From an uncultured Pelagibacteraceae bacterium (GTDB taxonomy: Bacteria > Pseudomonadota > Alphaproteobacteria > Pelagibacterales > Pelagibacteraceae), in the NCBI GenBank assembly GCA_913052435.1, contig CAJXDV010000002.1:1-25472 (forward strand): 25,472 nt of DNA, given 5' to 3'. The position numbers and the translations under genes are program-made. Positions 16,701 to 23,345 of this stretch are shown piece after piece (positions within the stretch are counted from its first letter, which is position 1; every line of letters begins with the position of its first letter). The notes under the pieces are model-generated. The model was not told the origin of the DNA and did no database searches. It saw only the letters and a list, made by a program, of their open reading frames with translations.

Positions 16701-17564
16701 ATGTTCAAAAAATATAGAAGAAACTTGGTTGGTTATGGTTCAAAAAAGCTAAAAATTAGATGGCCTGGGAACGCAAGATTAGCACTACAAATAGTATTAA
16801 ATTACGAAGAAGGAGCAGAAAATTGTGTTTTACATGGCGATAAATTTTCTGAGATTTTTTTATCAGAAATAATAGGAGCAAAATCCATTAAAGGTCGCCA
16901 TATGAATATGGAGTCAATTTATGAATATGGTTCAAGAAGAGGCTTTTGGAGAATTCATGAGTTATTTCAAGAAAAAAAAATACCAATCACTATTTTTGGA
17001 GTTGGAATGGCCTTGAAGAAAAATATGGATGTTTGTAATGCAATTAAAAGAGCCAATTATGAGGTCGCCTCTCATGGATGGAGATGGATCGATTATCAAA
17101 AAGTATCAAAAAATGTAGAAAAGAAACATATGAAACTTGCCATTAATTCAATTAAAAATATTTTTGGTAATAGACCTCTTGGTTGGTATACGGGCAGAAG
17201 CAGTCCTAATACTAGAGATTTAGTTATGGAAGAAGGAGGGTTTCTTTATAGTAGCGACTCGTATTCAGACGACCTTCCTTATTGGGAAAAAAAAGGAAAA
17301 AAGAAACTACTGATTATTCCTTACACTTTAGATAACAACGATATGAGATTTGCAACTAATCAGGGATTTAACACGGGAGATCACTTTTTTAATTATTTAA
17401 AAGATTCTTTCGATGTATTATATGAAGAAGGAAAAATAAGTCCTAAAATGATGTCAGTAGGATTACATTGCAGATTAATAGGGAGACCTGGAAGAATTCA
17501 ATCTTTAAAAAATTTTTTGAATACGTGCAAAAACATAAAGGTGTTTGGATTTGTAGAAGAGTAG
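16701..17564 (+). CDS. puuE: PuuE-type allantoinase / polysaccharide deacetylase family, frameshifted at the 3' end
   Basis: PuuE proteins are NodB-fold enzymes that hydrolyse allantoin in purine catabolism; relatives act as chitin/polysaccharide deacetylases. The reading frame encodes 287 residues. Conserved PuuE features are RNLVGYGSKKLKIRWPGNAR at the start, LQIVLNYEEGAENCVLHGD, the ESIYEYGSRRGFWRIHELF block, EVASHGWRWIDYQ, GWYTGRSSPNTRDLV, LYSSDSYSDDLPYW, and MSVGLHCRLIGRPGR near the end. After residue 276 the frame drifts into NTCKNIKVFGFVEE, which is not family-like. The expected VWICRRVDIAKHW tail is present in another frame starting after a six-T run. The gene is therefore either mutated, affected by a sequencing indel, or read with slippage. 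The family call is firm; the substrate is not proven. Confidence 0.82.
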   Translation: MFKKYRRNLVGYGSKKLKIRWPGNARLALQIVLNYEEGAENCVLHGDKFSEIFLSEIIGAKSIKGRHMNMESIYEYGSRRGFWRIHELFQEKKIPITIFGVGMALKKNMDVCNAIKRANYEVASHGWRWIDYQKVSKNVEKKHMKLAINSIKNIFGNRPLGWYTGRSSPNTRDLVMEEGGFLYSSDSYSDDLPYWEKKGKKKLLIIPYTLDNNDMRFATNQGFNTGDHFFNYLKDSFDVLYEEGKISPKMMSVGLHCRLIGRPGRIQSLKNFLNTCKNIKVFGFVEE

Positions 17565-17605
17565 ATATTGCCAAACATTGGATTAAAAATTATTCAAGTA
17601 TTTAA
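17513..17605 (+). other. Out-of-frame conserved C-terminus of the PuuE-type gene
   Basis: In another frame the DNA after the T-run at 17513-17518 reads FFEYVQKHKGVWICRRVDIA and then KHWIKNYSSI, ending at a TAA at 17603-17605. VWICRRxDIAxHW is the usual end of PuuE proteins. Adding one T to the run would join it to the upstream frame as KNFFEYVQKH. The extended gene would overlap the convergent SMR gene by four bases, the same arrangement as other convergent pairs in this window. Confidence 0.8.
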
Positions 17606-17934
17606 ACAATTCTTCCAGAATAAATATTTACCAAAGTTACACCTGCCACAATTAAAAACATTCCCAGAATTGCCTGCCAACTTAATGCTTGCTTGTAAAA
17701 AATGTACCCAAGTATAGCTATAGTAAAAATTCCTAAACCACTCCAAGTTGCATATACAATTGATAGTGGAAGTTTGTTTACTACAAATGTTAATAGATAG
17801 AATGCAGACAGATAAAATATTGCAAGAGCAACCGTTGGAAATAGTTTGGTAAAGTTTTTTGTTACTGGAAGCAGCATTGTTCCTGCTACCTCAAAAAAGA
17901 TTGCACCGATCAGAAATACATAAGTTTTGATCAC
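17602..17934 (-). CDS. Small multidrug resistance (SMR) family efflux protein, EmrE-like
   Basis: SMR proteins are four-helix inner-membrane proton antiporters for cationic or guanidinium compounds. The 110-residue product shows four hydrophobic helices and the essential membrane glutamate at residue 15 in LIGAIFFEVAGTMLL. It also has the SMR pattern YLSAFYLLTFVVNKLPLSIVYATWSGLGIFTIAILGYIFYKQALS, and GMFLIVAGVTLVNI in helix 4. The VYATWSGLG motif and the lysine/leucine-rich loop are closer to the EmrE/QacE subtype than to guanidinium exporters of the SugE/Gdx type, but the two cannot be separated safely by eye. It shares one base with the upstream prpE-like gene and is probably cotranscribed with it. 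The functional link to prpE is unclear. Confidence 0.9.
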   Translation of the reverse strand: MIKTYVFLIGAIFFEVAGTMLLPVTKNFTKLFPTVALAIFYLSAFYLLTFVVNKLPLSIVYATWSGLGIFTIAILGYIFYKQALSWQAILGMFLIVAGVTLVNIYSGRIV

Positions 17935-19829
17935 TAATTCAAAATTTTATTTTCAATTAGATTTTGTTTTATTTCATCTAAAATAGCAGGATCATCAATT
18001 GTTGCCGGCATTTTGTATTCTTCTTTATCGGCAATTTTTCTGATTGTTCCTCTTAAGATTTTACCAGATCTTGTTTTTGGAAGTCTTTTAACAACTATAG
18101 CAATTTTAAATGCTGCAACTGGCCCAACTTTATTTCTAACCATTTGAACGCATTCTTTTGAAATAGTTTCATTATCTTTTGTGACACCTGCTTTTAATGC
18201 AATTAACCCAATAGGTAATTGACCTTTTAATTGATCTTTAATTCCAATAACTGCGCATTCCGCAACAGATTGGTGTTCTGATAAAACCTCTTCTATTACA
18301 CCTGTTGATAATCTATGACCTGCAACATTTATTATGTCATCAGTTCTAGACATGATCCAAATATAACCATCTTCATCAATATGTCCTGCATCATAAGTTT
18401 GATAGTAACCTTTATAGTTTGACATATAAGTTTCTTCATATCTTTTGTCTGCATTCCAAAGTGTTGGAAAGGTTCCAGGAGGAAGAGGAAGTTTAACTAC
18501 TATGTCACCCATTTCATTCGGTTTAGCCAAAGTTTGATCGGGTTTAATTATTTTAACATCATATCCAGGAACTGCTTTACAAGCTGATCCATATTTTGTT
18601 TTTTGCATTTCTATCCCAGTACAATTTGAACTTATCGCCCAGCTTGTTTCGGTTTGCCACCAATGGTCTATCACAGGAACTTTTAACAAGTTTTCTGCCC
18701 ATTTTATTGTATCTGGATCGGCTCTTTCGCCTGCAAGAAATAGTGTTTTGAAGGAGCTTAGATCATATTTTGAAAAGAATTTTCCTTCAGGATCTTCTTT
18801 TTTGATTGCTCTAAATGCAGTTGGAGCAGTAAACAATGATTTTATTTTATATTCTGAAATCATTCTCCAAAATACGCCAGCATCAGGGGTTCCGACTGGC
18901 TTGCCTTCAAATAATACTGTTGTGCATCCTTTGAATAGAGGAGCGTATACAATATATGAATGACCAACAATCCAACCAATATCACTTGCTGACCACCAAA
19001 CATCGTCTGACTCGATGTTATAGATATTCTTCATAGTCCATTTAAGAGCTACTATATGACCGCCTATATCTCTAACTATGCCTTTAGGAACTCCTGTTGT
19101 TCCAGAGGTATACAAAATATATGCAAGATCATTTGATCCCATTTCAACACAATCTTTATTCTTAGCATTAACTAATGCTTCTTCCCAACCAATCTCTAAT
19201 GGAGCATTAAGATTTACTTCACAACCTTTTCTCTGAAAAAAGATGACTCTTTCTATTTTGTGTTTAGCAAGTTTTAAGGCGCCATCTACCAAAGGTCTGT
19301 ATTCTATAGTTCTTCCCGGCTCAAAACCACATGATGCAGTGATTAAAATTTTAGCTTTACTATCATCAATTCTACTTGCTAATTCATTTGAAGCGAAACC
19401 TCCAAATACTACTGAGTGAATTGCTCCAATTCTACTGCAGGCTAACATGGCAACAACTGCTTCGGGTATCATCGGCATATAAATAACAACTCTATCTCCC
19501 TTTTTGATACCTTGATTGTCTAGTGCACCAGCAAATTTTGAAACTTTTTCTTTTAATTGGTTAAATGAGAACTTTGCTTTGTTGCCAGTAATAGGACTAT
19601 CGTAAATTAATGCAGTTTTTTCTCCATTGCCTAGGTCGACATGATAGTCCAAAGCATTATAGCATGTATTGGTCACTCCATCTTCGAACCATTTGTAAAA
19701 TGGTGGTTTAGATTTGTTTAATATTTTTGTTGGCTTCTTGAACCAAAACACATCTTCAGAAATATTTTTCCAAAATTCTTCAGGCTTATTGATAGAATCT
19801 TCATAAATTTCTTTATAATTATTTTTCAT
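17934..19829 (-). CDS. prpE: Propionyl-CoA synthetase (propionate--CoA ligase)
   Basis: PrpE activates propionate, and in some marine bacteria acrylate, to its CoA thioester through an acyl-adenylate. The 631-residue length suits the acetyl/propionyl-CoA synthetase family. Seen are the N-terminal PEEFWKNIS segment, the P-loop TSGTTGVPKG at residues 241-250, VVFGGFASNELASRIDD, a YQTYDAGHIDEDGYIWIMSRTDDIINVAGHR hinge region, and LPKTRSGKILRG with the catalytic lysine at residue 590. GHIVALKWTMKNIYN, WSASDIGWIVGHSYIVYAPLF and EGKPVGTPDAG favour PrpE over Acs. It diverges from the rhodopsin gene across about 217 bases. Expected upstream pathways are propionate scavenging or DMSP breakdown, but no such genes are in the window. 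Confidence 0.9.
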   Translation of the reverse strand: MKNNYKEIYEDSINKPEEFWKNISEDVFWFKKPTKILNKSKPPFYKWFEDGVTNTCYNALDYHVDLGNGEKTALIYDSPITGNKAKFSFNQLKEKVSKFAGALDNQGIKKGDRVVIYMPMIPEAVVAMLACSRIGAIHSVVFGGFASNELASRIDDSKAKILITASCGFEPGRTIEYRPLVDGALKLAKHKIERVIFFQRKGCEVNLNAPLEIGWEEALVNAKNKDCVEMGSNDLAYILYTSGTTGVPKGIVRDIGGHIVALKWTMKNIYNIESDDVWWSASDIGWIVGHSYIVYAPLFKGCTTVLFEGKPVGTPDAGVFWRMISEYKIKSLFTAPTAFRAIKKEDPEGKFFSKYDLSSFKTLFLAGERADPDTIKWAENLLKVPVIDHWWQTETSWAISSNCTGIEMQKTKYGSACKAVPGYDVKIIKPDQTLAKPNEMGDIVVKLPLPPGTFPTLWNADKRYEETYMSNYKGYYQTYDAGHIDEDGYIWIMSRTDDIINVAGHRLSTGVIEEVLSEHQSVAECAVIGIKDQLKGQLPIGLIALKAGVTKDNETISKECVQMVRNKVGPVAAFKIAIVVKRLPKTRSGKILRGTIRKIADKEEYKMPATIDDPAILDEIKQNLIENKILN

Positions 19830-19879
19830 AACAATTTGTTTTTTGAAGTCATTTTATTCGATTTTATGTATCGGGTTGT

Positions 19880-19908
19880 ATTTAATTTTAAAATCTCAGC
19901 AAAATCAA
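19880..19908 (-). promoter_or_regulatory. Candidate promoter of the prpE-like gene
   Basis: On the minus strand TTGATT (19903-19908) and TTAAAT (19880-19885) are spaced by 17 bases, ahead of the start at 19829. The boxes are only fair matches to consensus, and the gene lacks a clear Shine-Dalgarno sequence. Confidence 0.3.
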
Positions 19909-19976
19909 TACTTTTTAAAGAAAAAAAAAGTCTTCTACAAACTATTTTTATTTGTTATTAACCCAATACAATAATA

Positions 19977-20002
19977 GTGGACAGACCATCTGCTTTGCCC
20001 AC
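19977..20002 (+). promoter_or_regulatory. Nested hairpin in the presumed rhodopsin leader
   Basis: An outer stem GTGG/CCAC (19977-19980 with 19999-20002) encloses an inner stem CAGA/TCTG (19982-19985 with 19989-19992) around a CCA loop, with a six-base bulge on the 3' side. It begins where transcripts from the TACAAT box would start. It may be a 5' stabilising or regulatory structure. It is small, so chance is possible. Confidence 0.35.
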
Positions 20003-20008
20003 AGTTTA

Positions 20009-20018
20009 AGTTTAAACT
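20009..20018. repeat. 10-bp perfect palindrome in the rhodopsin leader
   Basis: AGTTTAAACT is a perfect palindrome. Its first half AGTTTA is also repeated directly at 20003-20008. It lies just before the ribosome-binding site and could be an operator or simply AT-rich symmetry. Confidence 0.4.
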
Positions 20019-20033
20019 AAAAAATTAATTATT

Positions 20034-20039
20034 GAGGGA
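20034..20039 (+). promoter_or_regulatory. Shine-Dalgarno of proteorhodopsin
   Basis: GAGGGA lies seven bases before the ATG at 20047. It rules out the in-frame TTG at 20032, which would place the start upstream of its own ribosome-binding site and add MREFF before the signal peptide. Confidence 0.75.
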
Positions 20040-20046
20040 ATTTTTT

Positions 20047-20811
20047 ATGAAGACAATTAAAACGTTAGCTTTAGCTTTACTTGCTCTTGTTGGAGTAACT
20101 ACAGCAGCTAATGCAGCTACTGCCTATTTAGCAACAGATGATTTTACAGGTATTACATTCTGGTTAATTTCAATGGGTATGTTGGCGGCTACAGCGTTTT
20201 TTTTTATAGAGCAGTCCAATGTTTCTGCGGCTTGGAGAAAATCGGTAACGGTAGCAGGATTAGTAACTGGTATAGCATTTATCCATTACATGTACTTGAG
20301 ATCAGTATGGGTTGAGATAGGCGATGCACCGACTGTATACAGATACATTGACTGGTTTATTACTATACCTTTACAGCTAGTGGAGTTTTATTTAATTCTT
20401 TCAGCAGTAAAAAAAGTTAACGGTAACATTTTCTGGAGAATCTTAATTGGTGCTTTAGTAATGTTAATCGGTGGATATCTTGGTCAAGCTGGATTCATCA
20501 ATCCTACACTTGGTTTTATAATCTGGATAGCAGGATGGATTTACATTCTTTATGAAATCTTTTCAGGCGAGGCAGGCAAAGTTGCAGCTAAATCTGGAAA
20601 TAAAGCATTAGTAACTGCATTCGGATCTTTAAGAATGATCGTTACTATTGGATGGGCAATTTATCCGCTAGGTTACATTTTCGGTTACCTAACTTCCGGA
20701 ATAGATGCTAATTCACTTAACGCAATTTACAACTTAGCCGACTTTATTAATAAAATCGCATTCGGTTTGATTATATGGTCTTGCGCTGTTGCAAACTCTT
20801 CTAGAAGATAA
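20047..20811 (+). CDS. Proteorhodopsin, blue-absorbing type (light-driven proton pump)
   Basis: Proteorhodopsin is a seven-helix retinal protein that pumps protons outward in light. The 254-residue precursor has a signal peptide ending near ANA (about residues 1-23). RYIDWFITIPLQLVEF holds the proton-pump triad Asp102 (acceptor), Thr106 and Glu113 (donor). They correspond to Asp97, Thr101 and Glu108 of the classic green proteorhodopsin, an offset of five. His80 in FIHYMYLR pairs with the acceptor, and Lys236 in YNLADFINKIAFG binds retinal. Residue 110 (CAG, 20374-20376) is Gln at the tuning position 105, where green forms have Leu or Met. The gene is less AT-rich than its neighbours, has a strong ribosome-binding site and ends at a strong terminator, all consistent with high expression. 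No retinal-synthesis genes are nearby. Confidence 0.98.
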   Translation: MKTIKTLALALLALVGVTTAANAATAYLATDDFTGITFWLISMGMLAATAFFFIEQSNVSAAWRKSVTVAGLVTGIAFIHYMYLRSVWVEIGDAPTVYRYIDWFITIPLQLVEFYLILSAVKKVNGNIFWRILIGALVMLIGGYLGQAGFINPTLGFIIWIAGWIYILYEIFSGEAGKVAAKSGNKALVTAFGSLRMIVTIGWAIYPLGYIFGYLTSGIDANSLNAIYNLADFINKIAFGLIIWSCAVANSSRR

Positions 20812-20833
20812 TTATTAAGAGCATAAATTTATT

Positions 20834-21210
<377 letters not shown>

Positions 21211-21211
<1 letters not shown>

Positions 21212-22227
21212 TGATTGATACAGATGTTTTAATTGTCGGAGCAGGGCCAACAGGTTTATTTTGTGCACATCAGTTAGGAATCATTGGGCTTAAATGTGAA
21301 ATAGTTGATAATCTCGACAAGATAGGCGGTCAATGTATTGAACTTTATCCTGATAAACCTATTTATGATATTCCTGCAATTCCAGAATGCACAGGAGAAG
21401 AACTTACAAATAATTTAATTGAACAAATAAAACCATTTAATTTTAATTTTCATTTAAGTGACAGAGTTCAAGAAATGAAAAATGAAAATGAAAAATGGAT
21501 TGTAAAAACTTTAAAAGGAAAGGAATTTTTAACACCCAATATTGTTATTGCAGGAGGTGTAGGATCTTTTGAACCAAGAAAGTTTCCAACAAAAAATTGT
21601 GAAAAATTTGAAGGAAAATCAATTCTATATTCAATAAAAGATAAAAGTATTTTTAAAAATAAAAAGGTTGTTATTTTTGGAGGTGGAGATAGCGCTTTAG
21701 ATTGGGCAATTGAACTTTCAAATAATTCAAAAATCTCTTTGGTACATAGAAGAGATGAATTTAGAGGAGCTCCAGCAAGCGTAGAAAGGTTAAAAGAATT
21801 ACAAAATGAAAAAAAGTTAGATGTTTTTACCGGCTATTCAATTAAAGATGTTATTGGTAATAGTTCATTAGAAAGTGTTGAAATAAAAAATGAAGAGGGC
21901 CAAAGCAAAAAAATTAATGCAGATTATGTTTTAGGTTTTTTTGGTTTGATCATGCAACTCGGACCAATTTTAGATTGGGGACTAAATGTTGATAAAAAAA
22001 CCATCCCGGTAAACACAGAAAATTTTGAAACAAATAAAAAAGGTATATTTGCTATTGGAGATATTTGTTATTACCCTGGAAAACTAAAACTAATTTTGTC
22101 TGGATTTCATGAAGGCGCACTTGCAGCCAGAGGATGTTTTAAATATGCACGACCTGATGAAAAATATAGATTTGAATTCACAACTTCATCGAAAAACGTC
22201 AAGGACCGCCTAGGTGTAAAAGAGTGA
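21211..22227 (+). CDS. Ferredoxin--NADP+ reductase, thioredoxin-reductase-like
   Basis: This FAD enzyme moves electrons between NADPH and ferredoxin. The 338-residue protein has the FAD dinucleotide fold VLIVGAGPTGLF at residues 6-17, GGQCIELYPDKPIYDIP, the NADPH fold KKVVIFGGGDSALDWAIEL around residue 152, HRRDEFRGAP, and the C-terminal FAD motif GIFAIGDICYYPGKLKLILS. It resembles thioredoxin reductase overall but lacks the CxxC redox pair, which would be expected near residue 135. That places it with the YumC-type FNRs; the annotation thioredoxin reductase would be misleading. The start overlaps the ferredoxin stop by one base, and the end overlaps the GST gene by four bases, giving tight coupling. 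Confidence 0.93.
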
Positions 22228-22853
22228 TAGAATTATTCTCAGCTGATACTCCCAACGGAAAAAAAATTAGTATTATGCTTGAAGAGATCGGCTTTGAGTA
22301 CAAGGTAACTGCAGTAAATTTTTCTAAAAATGAACAATTGAATCCAGAATTTAAAAAAATCAGTCCTTTTGGCAAAATTCCAGTAATAATAGATCATAAT
22401 AACAATAAAGAGGCTATTTTTGAGTCAGGAGCAATACTTATGTATTTAAGTGAAAAGAGTAACAAATTTTACGAACAGAAAGATAGATTAAAAATTAATC
22501 AATGGTTAATGGCTCAAATGGGATTAGTAGGTCCAATGATTGGTCAACATCACCAGTTCCACTATTATAATAAAGGAAAGAGTGAGTTTGGGGAAAAAAG
22601 ATATTTTGAGATAACAAGAAGAATTTATCAAGATTTAGACGATAGATTGAGACAATCAGAATACCTAGCAGGAGAAAATTATACCATTGCTGATATTGCT
22701 ACTTGGCCATGGATAGCAAGACATCCAAGACATGATATTGGATTAGCAAATTACAACCATCTTAGCAGATGGTTTATTGAAATTGCTAAACGTCCAGCTG
22801 TAGTTAGAGGTTATAAGTTTATGGATAAGAAAGAAGAGATATCGCTACCTTAG
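22224..22853 (+). CDS. Glutathione S-transferase family protein, nu-class-like (YfcG/YghU)
   Basis: Nu-class GSTs such as E. coli YfcG reduce disulfides using glutathione. The 209-residue protein starts with GTG in a four-base GTGA overlap with the reductase stop. The thioredoxin-like domain has LFSADTPNGKKISIMLEE (TPNGxK motif), the cis-proline region ISPFGKIPVIID and the glutathione-binding FESGAILMYLSEKS. The helical domain holds GLVGPMIGQHHQFHYY and YLAGENYTIADIATWPWIARH, which match YfcG closely. Its place behind a ferredoxin and NADPH-ferredoxin reductase suggests a shared role in redox or thiol homeostasis. Four bases at its 3' end overlap the convergent dksA gene. Confidence 0.92.
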   Translation: MIELFSADTPNGKKISIMLEEIGFEYKVTAVNFSKNEQLNPEFKKISPFGKIPVIIDHNNNKEAIFESGAILMYLSEKSNKFYEQKDRLKINQWLMAQMGLVGPMIGQHHQFHYYNKGKSEFGEKRYFEITRRIYQDLDDRLRQSEYLAGENYTIADIATWPWIARHPRHDIGLANYNHLSRWFIEIAKRPAVVRGYKFMDKKEEISLP

Positions 22854-23266
22854 TCGTCAGCGTAAACTTTTTCTTCTTTTTCGTGTTTTTCTTGAGCCGC
22901 AATACATAATGTTGCAACAGGTCTTGCCATTAATCTCTTTAATCCTATCGGTTCACCAGTTTCTTCACAAAAACCATATGTAGCATCTTGAATTTTTTTA
23001 AGTGCACCGTCGATTTTAGAAACTAATTTAATCTGTCTATTTATAGCTCTCATCTCAACATTCTTTTCAGTGTAAGAACTTGCTTGATCAACTATATCTG
23101 CAGATGCATTATTGTCATCCATAGAAGCATTAAATATTGCTTCATTATTAGTTCTCTTAAGATCTTTTTTCCATTCTGTTAATTTTTGTTTGAAATATAC
23201 TAGATGCTTAGCACACATATATTTTTCAGTTTCCTTTGGTACGTATGTTTTGGAGATCTTTACCAT
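22850..23266 (-). CDS. dksA: DksA-type RNA polymerase-binding transcription factor
   Basis: DksA binds the RNA polymerase secondary channel and acts with ppGpp to control rRNA and amino-acid promoters. The coiled-coil tip ADIVDQAS holds the two aspartates and the alanine of the DxxDxA motif. The zinc-finger region YGFCEETGEPIGLKRLMARPVATLCIAAQE keeps only two of the four classical cysteines: CxxC becomes CEET, and the second pair becomes CIAA. Alphaproteobacterial DksA is known to have such reduced fingers. I place the start at the ATG at 23266, giving 138 residues beginning MVKISKTYVP, which aligns with family N-termini. A longer frame from 23299 adds 11 residues and begins inside two overlapping palindromes. 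It converges on the GST gene. Confidence 0.92.
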   Translation of the reverse strand: MVKISKTYVPKETEKYMCAKHLVYFKQKLTEWKKDLKRTNNEAIFNASMDDNNASADIVDQASSYTEKNVEMRAINRQIKLVSKIDGALKKIQDATYGFCEETGEPIGLKRLMARPVATLCIAAQEKHEKEEKVYADD

Positions 23267-23287
23267 GCTTAATTTTTTGAATTTGGT

Positions 23288-23303
23288 GAATATATTCATG
23301 AAT
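23288..23303. repeat. Two overlapping 10-bp palindromes upstream of dksA
   Basis: GAATATATTC (23288-23297) and ATTCATGAAT (23294-23303) are perfect palindromes that overlap by four bases. They lie in the gap between dksA and the divergent glycosyltransferase gene. They might form an operator, but AT-rich symmetry by chance is plausible. Confidence 0.35.
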
Positions 23304-23345
23304 TATTAAGTGTCAAGGCAACATTAATTGTATAAATTGAAAAAA

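Larger units (their letters stand above)
19830..20046. promoter_or_regulatory. Divergent control region between prpE and proteorhodopsin
   Basis: This is the longest gap in the window. It holds the candidate prpE promoter on the minus strand, an A-run at 19920-19929, a candidate rhodopsin -10 box TACAAT at 19967-19972 without a convincing -35, a nested hairpin (19977-20002), the palindrome AGTTTAAACT (20009-20018) and the rhodopsin ribosome-binding site. The half from 19975 to 20010 is visibly less AT-rich than surrounding spacer DNA. No coding potential was seen. Confidence 0.55.

Noticed and set aside
18748..18963. Plus-strand 71-codon frame inside prpE
   Set aside because: Antisense shadow of a strongly conserved enzyme, with no motif or ribosome-binding site.
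17934..19829. Acetyl-CoA synthetase
   Set aside because: The GHIVALKW, WSASDIGWIVGHSY and EGKPVGTPDAG blocks are those of PrpE; substrate overlap is still possible.
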